This document shows positions 23,393 to 36,600 of a stretch of 64,000 bases of DNA, one piece after another. Where the stretch lies: positions 9,116,413 through 9,180,412 of the forward strand of contig JAJEKV010000003.1 in assembly GCA_021234155.1 (NCBI GenBank). The letters are read 5' to 3'. Each line of letters starts with the position of its first letter. Within the stretch, counting starts at the first letter, position 1. Source of the stretch: Isoetes taiwanensis. Taxonomy: Eukaryota; Streptophyta; Lycopodiopsida; Isoetales; Isoetaceae. The position numbers were made by a program, and so were the translations under genes. Under the pieces are notes generated by a model. It was not told where the DNA came from and ran no database searches. It saw only the letters and a list, made by a program, of their open reading frames with translations.

Positions 23393-24093
23393 CCAAATAC
23401 CGGAGAGCTTAACAGCGAAACAGAGGAAACCTCAGCAAAAACAGTGGAGATCAAATCCAAGAAAATAAGCTTTTTCTTCTCTTCTATGATGGATTTACCC
23501 TGAAAGAGAGGAGCTTCATGCCGAATTAAATCCTTATCTCTTGGTAGATTGCTTGAATAAGGCCAGATTGCTTGAGACCATTGTTGTTTGCGAAGCCATA
23601 GTCGGCTCTAAGAACCAGTGAAGGCAACGGAACCAGCTCTTCCGTGGTCGGAATTGGCGAAATTAGGGGTGCATTGCAAGAATCAAACCCTAGCAGAGGG
23701 GCTTCGCTCCAGTTGCTCTGCCATGACACATTCCCAAAACTCAACGAACAGATTACTTGAAAGGAAAAACGTGGCATCGAAATAAAGAAAAGGATTGCGG
23801 CGCAGAAAAAATAGGCAGGGACAAAAAAAAAAAGAAAAATTGCAAACTGCTTTATATATGTTTAAATAAGCACCCTTAGCTAAGGTTTTTAATATTTTTA
23901 TATTAAAAAACCACTTCCATAGCTAAGTAATTAATTGTGCATCCAAACTAGAGTCTCCAAACTTACGCTTTTCATGTTAAAAAATCCATAGGGTCCCCAG
24001 ACCGCAACTGCCTGGAACTCCTGTCAAGCAGCCCCTAGGCTAGCCCCATCTCTAGGAGCAAGCCGTACAAATTCCTTAGTTATTTAATTATAA

Positions 24094-24121
24094 CTAGAAA
24101 CATGTGCCCGGCGATGCCGGG
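24094..24121 (-). mobile_element. Helitron 3' terminus (hairpin plus CTAG)
   Basis: On the minus strand the sequence reads GCCCGGC-ATC-GCCGGGC, then ACATGTTT, then CTAG, followed by host T. This is the plant Helitron 3' end: a GC hairpin 8-10 bases before CTRR, inserted between A and T. The element body would extend toward higher coordinates. Its 5' end (TC) was not located. Confidence 0.7.
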
Positions 24122-24486
24122 CATCATTTTTGGTTACGTGGAATGGATAGATATAATGGAATACATAGGCATCCCAGAATTCGATGCCTCGGATCTCTGA
24201 GATCCAAAAAAAGATATACCTCTATCCCTAACCTAGATCAAAACCTTGCAGAAGCCTAATTAATCTAAAGCAGAACCTTTAAGAAGCATGCCAATGCATT
24301 TAAAAGGATGGTGTACCTTGCCAAACAAATCAACCCAAAAATAAAAGAGATCACCTATATAGTCATAGAGTTGCTTGGGCATGTAAATGGGTCAAAGCAA
24401 TGAAATCCCTATCAAATTCTAGGTGTCGCTTTCAAACCGATCATTATCCTTTTTGTGTAAGTTGGATCTTACAGTAGTAAATAGGA

Positions 24487-24515
24487 CTAGAAACGTGTGC
24501 CCGGCGATGCCGGGC
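24487..24515 (-). mobile_element. Second Helitron 3' terminus of the same family
   Basis: The same hairpin (GCCCGGCATCGCCGGGC) and CTAG-T ending occur 393 bp from the first copy, in the same orientation. The internal sequence next to the hairpins differs after about 10 bp. This could be nested non-autonomous Helitrons or a tandem end duplication; the sequence alone does not decide. Confidence 0.7.
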
Positions 24516-24559
24516 ATTATTGGTCGATGTGTGGAATACATTTATGGCACTATATATTT

Positions 24560-27500
24560 CAGGTACAATAGAATGTTATAGATAGATAAGATTGGCAAAT
24601 TTTCTTAGGGCTAAGATTCTTGCAATGGTTTGGCGAGAAAAGGGGGATGGAATTGAAGTTAAGAAAAGTTTTGTCTGGAATCAATGGTTTTAGAATAGGA
24701 TTTCCTACCATGTGTTGCCAGAGCATGGTTGCTAGACAGTTCACGCGGCTCCTCTGCTAGAAGAGGGGATGAAGCTTTTTTCCATGACCTATGCAATGCC
24801 ATGCCCGGATTTATCAAGCGGGCTGCCCAGAGATCTGATGCACAACCTGATGCCCGGAGAGGTTCAGAGTAGATGAAGAGGTTTTGGAGAAGCGTATGAA
24901 TGCCTCTGATCGCCTCTGATTGCGAAATACTTTTTTTTTTTCATTCTAATGGTTCATGTTCTCGTATTTAGCATTCTCATTCGTATTTTCTGTATGTATA
25001 TACATACATAGGGGAGCGCTGAAGTATATGGGGGTGTCAGGTGTATATTTGTGGACCCTAGATCTGGCATATTTCTAAGAATATGCCAAGATCCAACGAA
25101 CCTAAAAAAACAATAAGGATACTGCAATAAAAGTATGGGAAAAAATTATCTTGATTCTTCGTTTAACAATTGTGCATTAAATTGAAGGTTAGAAGGATTG
25201 GAGCTGACCGTGAAGAGTAGAGTTGCCAAGTTTGTGATAGTTAACACAAAAAATTGTATGAAACGATTATGAAACAATTAGTAGTATTAGATAGATAGAT
25301 CGATCGTATTTTTACGTCATGCCCAATTATCGCATCAATTTTTGCTACATGCTTAGTATTAGTAACATCTTTGATTTGTGGTGAGTGTGAATATAAGTAT
25401 ACATAATTATGTGGTATATTATCTTAAAACATGTAGATGTTGGTGCAAGTCAGAAGTTAAAATAAGAGATTCATATTTATTTTCCCTGTTTCATGAATAA
25501 TTTTCTCCATGGCCTTGTCCTTTAGAAGGACTGAAGTTACAATAGCTGGAGTCCAATAATTGCACACATGATTATATCCGAAAAGAAGAATTACATAAAC
25601 TGTCTACTACGCATTGTTAGCATTCTACAATTTATCTGCATATTCCATGCTTCTCTTAAATAGTCAAATGTTCATGGTCATCAACTATAGGTGGAAGTGT
25701 ACCATCATATTTTTTTGTCCTTCATTGTTTTCACCATCATTGGTCGTAATGGCATTCCATGATTAACTCTGCTGGTCCGCAAGGACGATAATCACCTACT
25801 ATTGCATTTTCCCAGACCCACGCTCATAAGGATGCAAACTTTGAGTCAAAATGAAGCTTCTGCGTAATAGATAGAGTTCTTTGATATTAGATAGGTGGTT
25901 CCAAAGGTCAACGCATAAAGGAGATGCTGGTATGTAAACATGTAATTTCTTTTTTGCAGGTAGCTCAAAAGGAGGTAACGTTTCTTCATCAGATAAACTG
26001 AAATCTGATGCAGATTTAGGCTCAAAGAAAGAGGAATTTAAGCTGTAATAACAGATATCTTTTAGAAATAAACATTTGCTGATAAATGAGCCCTTCTAAA
26101 ATGATCTGTCTTCACCTGCAAGCAATGGTAAAACAGCGCGCTTTCCTTTTGATGAAACAAATATGTTGAAGCAAGGGCCATTATTCTGCCTCATTCAAAT
26201 GGGACGCTTGAGTTAAAAGATCTGAAGATGGGATGAATTCATGATGAGGATGTTATGTTCGAATAAGCATGTACTTGTTAAGAGAGAAAATGCATGAGAT
26301 TAACCAAAAACAGAGCATATAGAGCTCGAACAACATTAGTGAATCAATACGAAAAACTTACAATATTATCCAAGATGGAGCTCCTCGGCTACAACAATTG
26401 GAGGCAATTATTGCATAGAAGTATGCACTATACCTACAACAAAGATTAAATTTAAGCTGTAACATTTGTATGTCCAGCTGGCATACATAAAAGCATGCAT
26501 GCATTCATAAAAGCTAGAACAAACTACATTCTCGAGCCTATATAGCATGTTGTCATGCTGTAAGCCTTTTTCAAGGTCTGGATATCATAATTGTAAGGAA
26601 TTGAGCAATAGTTGTCTGGGAATACCTGAAGCTACTTGAATCTAAAAAACTACTTCCACCCTATTTGATATGTGCATAGCATAAGAAAAAAGGACTATGC
26701 AAGCCACGATCTGCCACAACATTTTCAGATACGTATTTTTCCAGCCTGAGGATCTTCAATTTCAGCAACAAAGACCAACAAAGACGGTTAAGTAATATGC
26801 TTGATAGTAATATTCTGGCTAAATTTCAGATTCTGCAATGCTAGAATTACCTGGAATAGGCCTGTAACGTCCCCTTCAGGATCAAGGCCAAATATCCTGC
26901 AATAGACCTACAAATCCTCTTCTACTGAAGACTATTTGGCAAAATCACAAATCCACACCTTGCAACTAAGCCCTGGGTATAATCAGTAAGCACTTAAAAG
27001 GCCTAAACAGGCACATCTAGATGCTCCGGTTAACCATGCATGGTGCCTTCTGCGCCCATCTGAACGAAATAAAAAAGCAGAGACGTTAACGGAAAAAAGG
27101 CCAACAGTTTTCTTGCCACTAAAAATAGAGAGACATACAACTCACGCTGGAATGCACCGCTCAGATTGTGGAACTTGAAGCTATGCTTGCAAAAAGTTTA
27201 CCTTATAACATCTTCCTGTTCAAATCCATAGCTTACAACTCCATCTCTGTCAATGTCCATATCTGCAGCTCCCGTTCATACCCATAAATCTAAAATGGCT
27301 ACAACGGCACCCCAAAACAAAGCTCACGAAGAAGGAAAATGACGAATTTCTCACAGAAAAAAAAATCGGGGGGCGCATTCATGAGGATGGCATGGCCGGA
27401 TTGAGTATATAGAATTCTATTCTCTACAATCAACTGGCTTATCCTGCAAAAGCCAGCGCAGCAAGAAGATGCAAGAGCTTGGCGATGCTTGAAGAACACA

Positions 27501-30500
27501 TTAAGAAGAATGGTCATAATCATTGCGAGATCCACCGCCTCCGAGAAATATGCAGAGAATTTGCCGTTTCAAAAACTATGAAGAGAATAAGCGCTCCAGA
27601 CCTGCTCCACCGATTCCCAAAGCCAAGAACTGAAAAAAGTAGGAAAAAAATGCTTCAAGGCTAAATCTTTTACAGTGAAAGAGCTAAAGATTGGCAAACC
27701 AAACCTGGTCGAAGATGAATGAGCGTTCCAGAGGGGACACTCACAGCGGCAGATTCATCATCGCCCAACTTAAACCTTCTGCCGAAGCCAAGAGCGGAGG
27801 AAATTTAAGATTTGAACTTTGTATTCAAAAGAAAAATGTACCGCAAAGGCCGGAATCGAGCAGACTAAAATTTGAAAATTTGCGTCCCCCATGGGGGAAG
27901 GGAACGCCACGGGGAACGCCGCTGTGCGCCAGGCACAAAAACCAAGGGCATCCCATTTTAATAAAGAAGATTAGACACTTCCTTCTACAATGTTTTATTT
28001 TCAAGCAATGAAAGTTTCCACGTTTATTCGTATGTTATAATTTTATACAGTTACACTGGCTTACTCAGTTGCTGATGATCCGTGCTCTTTTCCAGCATTG
28101 GCTCCTTCTTGTTTCCCATTTATCTACTTCTTTTTGTATCCTTGTTTCCACCATTAATTAGCAAATCTTTTTAAGAGCAAAAGGAACAATAAAATAACAA
28201 TCAGCAAGCATTATTACACTAACAAATGGTCACGACCCAAAATTGGGTCTGATATTTGACATGCGCAAGGCTGTTTTAGAGGAACGGCCTGCCAGGAACT
28301 TCTGAGGCCAAATCGGCCTCTTCAAAAGCCAAATCGGCATGTTTCAAGCGAAGTCGGCATAATTCCAAATGTTTCCATCAAACCTGGTTGCAGATGAGAC
28401 ATTGTGTGACCAGGACTTCCCGCCTCTTGATCACATGCCCTATTAGCCTTGCTTTCAGTGTGATATCATGCTATGATTTTTTTCCAATTGTTTCGACAAT
28501 GGTCGTCAGGCCAAATGTTGGTGGCGATGAAATCGTTATTTGCGCCATTAGAAGTGGCAAATGCAATTTAGGCAAAAAGATTGTGGTCGTTCATCTAGCA
28601 TAAATCATAGAATATTTAACAAATCAATGGTCACAAAAAAAAAAAAGTGTGTGTCCACATATAAGATGGTATAAATTACGTCCCCAAAATGTCTCCTTCC
28701 CCTAGATTTGGCCGTAGGTTGGGCGAAGAAAGGGCGAGGCCATTGTTTTTTTCCCCAAAGGTCTGCGGGGGTGGGGAATTTTGTGGCCGATGAGTAGAAG
28801 ATGATTTCCTTTGTGCAGAAAGCGGGTTGCGTTGTTGCTTTTCGAGCTTTCTTTTCTCTTACGAGGGACTGGCCCTGTGGTTTGATGGCAGCCTCTTGCC
28901 GGAACCTTGTTCTGTGTTTGTGGAGGATCTTTGAGCATGATGTGCTGCCTTATGTTCTTTCTGCCTTCTGATGATGTGATGCTATTTCATCATGGCCATT
29001 GTTGTCCTCTGCTTGCTATATGGTATATTACAATCCATATTATAGAATTGAAATACAACTGAGAAACTGCATCTCTATGGCCTCTGTCACAGGTACGTGC
29101 ATCCTTATTTGTAATAACGATTACGTGTTGTTGGCATTGTGATATATGGACCTTGCATACTTGCAATTGTGTCTCTGTGGATCTATTAATTTCTTCATCT
29201 GACTTCTCTGATTTATTAGCTTGGGCAGGCTGACAACCCCTAAATTGGGGCGTGCTTGTTGTTGTGTCACTGTGAGAGGCAAAGGCAAATACAATTGGAA
29301 AATGTGGGCACCTTGCATAGTATTCATTTTCATGCATTGTGTATTTCCATACGTATTTATGGCATATGGGGAGCATTGTGCTCGGGGGTGTGACGTGTAA
29401 AATCCCTCGCCTTTCATTCGGCATATTCTCACCTTCGTTCTGGGTTCCAATGGTCCTTAAAAACCCATTAGCACTTGACCCATTAGTACGATGTTAAGAT
29501 GGTAACAAGATGCATTCTTGGATCTTCAATCTATCTATTAACTCTAAATCTTCTTGTTGCTAAATCTAAGTTCAATAAAAGAATTATCCTAAAGATAACA
29601 AAACGCCACACAAAATCGTATTTAGAAAGATTTCTCTTGCAAATATATTTGGTTGCAAACGGTTTGCATTGAGATGATCTCAATATGCATTTTGATGCAT
29701 TCATAATTCAAATTTGGACATGGTAACATCGAATGTCAAGAGGGTGACAAGCCTGTAGGTCCGCATAGAATAAAATTCCAGCCTAAGCTACGAAATACTT
29801 GTCCATGAAATAAAAATGTTATAAAAGCATTAATTAACATTTACAATAAAAAACGAGTTGAAAAATGGCATTATTTCTCGCAAACTAGTTTTCTTTTTTT
29901 CAGCCAGCCAAAAATCTATTTCCAGAGAAACCCACCTTTCTGCCCCGAATCTCCATCTCTTCCACCATTCTCCATCTCTTGCACGATCCCAACTGCTTTT
30001 TTTGAAGATTGCCTTGCATGGCGGGATGATCCTACTCTTTGTTAGGATGTTTGGATGTAGACTAGCCATCAATGTAATTTCTTGTTTGATATAGTTTGCC
30101 CAATTCATTTGGTAAGGGTATTCTGGCAGTAGTTAGGACTAAGATTTTGGTATGATATTATATGGGAAAGGGTATATTTAGCCCATTTTGAGGAGCTTAA
30201 TTGGCTTAAGGAATGAATATCTGATTTTGGCTAGTGTTGACCATCGATGCCCGAAATTGGGCTGTACATAGGTTCCAAATTGGAAACCATGTGACTGGTA
30301 GGGGCAGACATCTGTGCTTTCATGTTGGAAGGGTCGGGCATGCTGGAGCTGGGGGCGCTTGGGCATCGGTAGCCATAGCCGAGCTTCAAGGGATTGTTCT
30401 TCCTCGCTATAGTTTTTTCTGCAGATCTTCTGCACTCAGAGGATGAAAGCTGTTGTGGATTGCATGTGACGCCGCTTTAGGTTTGAGTTTTCGTTGCCCA

Positions 30501-31860
30501 TATGATTCTGGCGAGGATCAAGGGCTCTGGTGAGGCCATTGGGGTCTGGGTTCCAGAATCTGGTTCAAAAATGATCCTTTGGCGCAGGATTTTGCTCCTT
30601 TTTCTGCATAGAATAGTGTATTCTAGGGCCTGAGGAATCTGGACCATGGCCTCAGCGATGGAATTGATGGCCAAAAATTTGATCGATTCTTATTTTCGAG
30701 GCAGATGAGTATTGCGATGCGTATCTTTTAATATAAGTTTCGGGGTTCTTCGGTAGATTGTGGTCTGTGGCCTTTCTTCGTGCCATTGCCGGAGCTATAG
30801 CTTCGAATTTTATCCCATCTTTTATTCATGATCAAATAGATCCTGGATACGAAGCTGTAGATTTTCAAGCAAAAGCGTCTAGTGGATATTCTGGACAGAT
30901 TTTCAAGCAAAAGCGTCTTCTTTGGATAGTGGATATTCTGGACAGACTATCGCCAATGTGAATAGTGTCATGTCTTTGAATCTTTGAATTGATGTCTTTG
31001 TGGTATTGTCATAGTGGGAAACAATGGTTTCTGTTGTAAATGAATGTATTGTGAATAAGAAATAATGTGGAGCATCAACTTCTTTTGCACCATTGATTCG
31101 TTTTTGAAGTTTTTGACTTTAAAAATTTTATGGCCATCAATCTGGAATATTATGAGGACTATTCTATGGATCGATGGCTTGGAACCAAAAACCAAAGTTT
31201 GATAGGACGCCAATAACACATGGAAAAAGAGATGAGATAGAGAATGTAACTCCTTTAATCTAATTTCTGCATCTCTCCATCCTTCTATGGGAAAAAAAAT
31301 TCCCGTAGCGTATTCTTTTCGTTTTTTCAACTGTTCATAAAAAATACTCGTTTTTTTATGTATTTCTGAAGCTCTAAAAAAACTTTACAAACGTTTTCCG
31401 TAGCTTAGATTCCAGCACATTTTACAGTTTAAAATCATATAATTCCCATGCAATAGTCAATATGAGCATGCAACAACCATATTCCCCTCTATTTCCATTG
31501 CCAATTTTGTGTGACTAAATACATTTCTTAATGTGCTCATATTCCATTGATATCTGCTAGCAAAACCAATGGAAATCTGCTAGCAAAACCAAAACAAGTG
31601 CTTGACTTATAATTCATGAACTAATTATATTCTAGTCAGCCCTTTTTGACCTCATTTGACTCTGGCGCTTTCTCTTTCCGCCCTTAGTTGTCCCCATGCC
31701 AAGTAAGTTGCTAGTCGCTACATAGCATAGCATGGCCACGATCGATACCACCAAGGCAAGTGTTAAAGGATTCCTCGCCAAAAACTACAATGGGTAACCA
31801 TCATATCATGATAAAGCCAGTCATTGTCAAATAGAATTTAAAATTGTGTTTAACCGTAAA
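24560..31860. other. Long stretch without a convincing gene
   Basis: Apart from a 38-47 bp tandem repeat at 30860-30944, I see AT-rich unique-looking sequence. Open frames near 27300-28010, 28390-29450 and 29830-30960 lack domain motifs and compete with frames on the other strand. They may hold promoter or UTR sequence but cannot be called. Confidence 0.4.
30860..30944. repeat. Short tandem repeat, two units
   Basis: The unit starting GATTTTCAAGCAAAAGCGTC and ending GATATTCTGGACA occurs at 30860-30897 and, with a 9-bp insertion, at 30898-30944. Confidence 0.75.
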
Positions 31861-32393
31861 TTTCTCCATCGAGAGAAAATAACGAGGACTCTTCATTTAT
31901 ATAATCAGATCAATTTTCTATTTTTTCTTCTTTTTGTTACATTCATTTTCTGCATTCACTTTTAAGCGCTGAAATGCTACATATCATTCAAAGAATTGCC
32001 CATGCAGAACACATTCCTGCTTTTACGGGCTGCTCTTGCTTCTGCAACCTTTGCTTCCCAAATACTCATTAGAGACATATTAGTTCCCTGCTGCTAAATG
32101 TACTAAATCAATCTAAAATTTTAAATGAATGTTGTTACTGAAAAGATGGAACTTTTCATGATGTTTTGTTTTCCCTATAGCAGAAATCTATGTTCCTGTG
32201 CAACAAGGATAGTTCAACTCTCCATGCATCAGCTTAGAACTAAGCGAACATACTTAGGCTTCTAATTTTCTTTGAGCCCTCACTAAATTGACTTCTAGAT
32301 TAGGATCCAAATCATATGGAGAGTTTTGTACTTCGCTCGGTAATTCATGACTTCCAAAAAGCATTAATAGTCAGCAAACTAACCTCTATAAAC

Positions 32394-33136
32394 TTAGCAT
32401 ACAGGGCTCTGACATAACTGAGAGATGCTAGAACTGCTGTTGGTTCCTTCGGCACTGCCTCTAAAACGCCATTTTTCCAACCATCCTGAAAGTGGATCCT
32501 TTCTTAAAAACTGAGAAAGACTACAACGTTGCACAGAGCTACTTACTTTCATAAATGACAATATCTCGTCCAGTGACAACTGCCCGGCATAGGTGACCAT
32601 ACCTCTGTTACGAAATAACTTCAAAACGGGTCCTTTGGTGATTCCAAATCGTTGGCCTGTTTTTGGGCTACCTGAGATATCCAACTGAGTAGTGGGAAAT
32701 AATGAGCTGCATGATCTTTCCTCTTATCTTTCGTATTTGAAGTTGATCAGCAATAAAAAAAGAAAAACTTGAATAGAAAATATAGATCAAAAACCTTGGC
32801 AACAATTGCCTGCCCCTCCAAGTGAGCAGCCACGGCCAACAGATTATCTTCTACAACTTGGCACTCAGGGCAAGACCTATCCACAAACAACACGAGCCTA
32901 CAAATCAAGCAGATGAGATCATATATACAATTTCAACAGCAAACTCATATTTTGTTTCTATTTGTGGCTTACCAGATTCCAGTTGTTTGGCCAGTGGAGG
33001 CTTGAGTATCATGCTCAAAATTTTCATCAGAAAGCGTGATGAGGCGCCTGGGAAGGGAATCGTCATCCTGCCAAGCACAAGAGACGAACAAGTGCAGCGA
33101 CAACGCAAGGAACAAGAGGCCTGTCCGGAGCTCCAT
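32394..33136 (-). CDS. Thioredoxin-fold protein of PDI type with a CPEC active site
   Basis: Minus strand. Exon 1 (33136-32973) encodes a signal peptide (LLFLALSLHLFVSCAW) and RRLITLSDENFEHDTQASTG. Exon 2 (32897-32795) encodes LVLFVDRSCPECQVVEDN, with CPEC replacing the usual CGHC. Exon 3 (32684-32547) encodes KLFRNRGMVTYAGQLSLDEI, the second half of the fold. Introns have GT-AG borders and the phases agree up to exon 3. After MK the gap to the next open block is only about 35-45 bp, so the 3' structure is uncertain. One reading runs on without an intron to a stop near 32394; the alternative frame (FQDGWKNGVLEAVPKEPTA) looks more like the usual C-terminal part. A further open block near 32095-31980 (SIWEAKVAEARAARKSRN) could be a last exon. 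The family acts in disulfide exchange in the endoplasmic reticulum. A telo-box and TATA lie just upstream. Confidence 0.65.
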
Positions 33137-33149
33137 CTCATCTAGAAGC

Positions 33150-33222
33150 CCTAATTTACAAAGTAGGGTTTTCGTGTATCGTATCCCATAATCGTATTAT
33201 ACCATATATAACGTACAAAGCA
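33150..33222 (-). promoter_or_regulatory. Putative promoter and 5' leader of the thioredoxin-fold gene
   Basis: Read on the minus strand, a TATATATGGTATAA box (near 33215-33200) precedes ACCCTACTTTG and AATTAGGGCTT (about 33175-33147), which resemble plant telo-box elements. The ATG follows at 33136. The distance from TATA to ATG (about 65-80 bp) fits a short leader. A LINE has inserted about 75 bp upstream of the TATA box. Confidence 0.45.
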
Positions 33223-33317
33223 AGGCTGGTCTACCATATAATATACAAATACAAAACAAGATTGCCCTTTAGTTGTTAGCCCTTGTTGTTATTTTTTTTT
33301 TTTTTTTTAAGGATCAA

Positions 33318-33490
33318 CAACTTTTTGCAAAATTCACAACATACCCTTAACTTTTAAAAAATCCATGAAATGCCCCTAACGTATAGGTTTTTTAGGGGCA
33401 TTTTGTGAATTTTTAGGGGCATTTTGTGAATTTTTAGAAAGTTAGGTGTATACTGTGAATTTTGCAAAAAGTTAGGGGTATTTTGTAGTT
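33318..33490. repeat. Foldback repeat near the 3' end of the LINE
   Basis: AACTTTTTGCAAAATTCACA (from 33329) has its inverse at about 33450-33470 (TGTGAATTTTGCAAAAAGTT). Between them TTAGGGGCATTTTGTGAATTTTT is tandemly repeated (33390-33438) and pairs in part with ATGAAATGCCCCTAA. It could be a small MITE or a LINE 3' UTR structure. No target duplication is obvious. Confidence 0.55.
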
Positions 33491-33615
33491 TTCCCCATTA
33501 ATATATAATAAGTACAAGAAGAGCGATACTAGGGTGCTCCTGCCCACACTTGGGCGAGCACCCAAATGGCACGCATACCTACCTACGACTCATGGGACAA
33601 ACCTACCAAAGCTGT

Positions 33616-36600
33616 CTACAATGAGGAGAGTCCTCTCCTACGAGGGCACGCCATGTAAGAAAGATATAATTTGTACCTCAATTGCGGGATCAACACCCCA
33701 GGCTGCACCTCCACATTCCTGAACACCTTCAGGCGTCGTTGCTTCCAAATGAGCCACAGTAACCAAGCCTTACATAAATGGAAGGCTAGACGCCGAAGCT
33801 GAGACCACCCAGTAGGATACACCCCCAAAAGAACCTCTTGACTGAGATGTGAAAGAGGCGCTGGACCCACTGCCATGCCGGCTGGATCTCTGTGCAAAGA
33901 AACATACAGTGCTCCAGAGTCTCAACACAAGCACCACACATCGGACATCGATCGCTAATCAGGGGATTGATCTTGTGAACCCACGTATTCACTCTCAAGG
34001 ACCGATGTACTATCTGCCACAGCAACACCCGAATCTTGGGAGGCGAGCTTGGGTTCCACACCCATCTCCAGATGTTACCCCAGTCGTCTCCCGGCACCTG
34101 TAGACTCCAGCTGTCCGAGGGAGGCAGCTCATTCCGAATTGCCAAGAGCTCGTAACAGGACTTTATGAAGTTTGAGGGGTCAACTTTTGGATGACAGCTC
34201 CACACACGCCCTGACGCTACCGGAGGGTTCAGTGGCAGCGCATTAGCCACCTGCGCCCAGATAGGACAATCTCGCTCCTCAAGTCGAAACCTGTGACGAA
34301 AAAGCTGCCAGGGCGCCAGCTGCCCACCGATATACCATTCCTCCACCATCAAGACCCCATGGTACGCCCACCTGCGCTGAACTCAGGGATCGACGGTTGC
34401 CGCCAGCACCAAAGGTGAAGCACCTGAGCCGAACGGAATCCACCATGGTGATGCCTTTAACTGAATGCAACTGGAAGCATCAATCGCAAACAGTGGGCGG
34501 ACCTGCTCCCAAGCTCGCAGGAGCCCCTTCAGAAAGGGGGAGGCATTAACATATGGCCTGATATCCGCAAATAACGCCCATGGAAGCTGCACAGGCACGG
34601 GCGGCTTATGGAAAACTATCGAGTGAGACAGCGACTGATGAAGCAGGACCATGCCCGGGGAGTCAAGCCGATTCTCGAGGATCGCAAAGATGAACTTGGA
34701 TAACAGGACCTTACTATGGAGCGAGAGGTCCAGAAAGCCGAGGCCACCTACAGCTCTGGGGCGGACGCACTTCCACCAGGTTACCTTGACGACCGCCCCT
34801 TCCTCATTGCCTCCCCAAACAAAGTTACGAACCATAGAGGAAATTTCCGAACCTTGCTTTCTAGCGCGAGGATAATGGAGGCCATATAAATATGAGTTGA
34901 GCATAAAACAGATTTCGCCACTGTGACCCTGCCGGCCATGGAAAGTTCCCCCCCCTTCCACCAATTAAGGTGCCGACGCAGTCCCACCAGAATATCCTCC
35001 CAAATACCTGCTGCCGAGATGTCAATGCCGAACGGGATACCCAAAAGCCTGGAGCATGTGCCCTGCGGCTGCGTTCGCCAAGGAAATTGGGACACGACCA
35101 CAGGCATGGGATCTGCTGCCGGCCATAATGCTGAGCACTTTGTCCAATTCATGAGGCAGCCAGATGCCAGAGAAAATGTGTCCAGAAGCTCCTTCGTGTT
35201 TAACAGATTCCTCTCGTTAGCTTGCAGGAAGAGAAAAGAGTCATCAACATACTGGCTTCCAATCTGCTGCGACCCGTCTGTCATCCTCAGCCCCTCCATA
35301 ACCCCTGCCTCCACTGCCGAGGTCAGTAACTGCGAGAGGGCCTCCGCAACGATGGTAAATAGGAAGGGCGCCAAAGGGCATCCCTGGCGAACTCCACGCC
35401 TTACAGAAAAGATCGGCGATGACTCGCCGTGACATAGGATGGTGGCTCTGGCAGACGTTCACTGCTGTAAAGTTCTCACCACACCCAAAGGCTAGCATCA
35501 TCCTCCTCAGAAATTCCCAACGAACACTATCATAGACCTTCGCGAAGTCCAGCTTCAAGTACACTATCCGCTGACCTGTTCTGCGCACCCAGTGAATGCC
35601 TTCGAATGCCGCCGCCACATTGTTAAGAATATGCCTGCCCGGGATGAAGCCAGACTGCATGGGACTAATAGACTCCTTCAGGACTACTTGCAGTCTAAGC
35701 GAGAGGGCCTTCGCAATTATCTTGTACACTGCCGACAGAAGCATAATCGGACGCCAATCCGAAATGACAGATGGCTCCTTTACCTTCGGTATTAACGAGA
35801 TGCAGCCGGTGTTAAGCCTATAATCAAGCGCCTCTGCCTAAAGCAGATCTTGATAGGTCTTCATCACTGAGTCTCCTACCCATTCCCAATATTCTTGGAA
35901 GAACTCTACCGGAATGCCGTCCAGACCAGGGTACTTATGAGGGGCCAAGGCCCGGCAAGCCTCCTCAAGCTCTTGCTTTGTAAGCGGGCGCTCTAGCGTC
36001 TGCCTTCTATCCGCGGACACCCTACATGACACCTTACTGAATACTATCTCCTCCATGACGTCAGTGTAGGGATACCTCTTCACCTGAAAGAACTGAGAGA
36101 AGTGCTGAAAAGTAGCATGCTTAATGTCTACCGGTGACTGCAGAGTGCGGCCATCGGGCAATGCCAGAGACGACATTGAGGCCGCATACTTCTTCTGTCG
36201 CGCAGCTCTGAAGAACATTCGAGAATTGGTGTCCCCTTCCCGCAGCCAGGTGATCCCCACCTTCACCCTTGCCTGAGCAGCCCTCCTAGACTCGTCTGCT
36301 GCAATATGGCGCAATATCTCATTCTCCCGCACACCATCAGACGGCTGAGACCTGAGGATTTCCAATTCACGATACAATGCCTCTATAGTCTCGCGTTTCT
36401 GTCATGCTCTCCGACTCCCCCACGACTTGACGAATGCCTTGATCTCAGCCAGGGCCTTCACCATTCCTGACATCACGAAGTGATCTCGAAAGATACGGAA
36501 CCAAATCTGCTGGCATCCCCAAGAGAAATCAGCATCCTTTAAGTAGGCAGTGTTCAGTTTGAACACTGTGCGCGCTAGCCGTATTGCATTCGAGTCCTGA

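Noticed and set aside
29830-30108. Overlapping frames on both strands near 29.8-30.1 kb
   Set aside because: They mirror one another and show no motif; the region looks like a leader or intergenic DNA.
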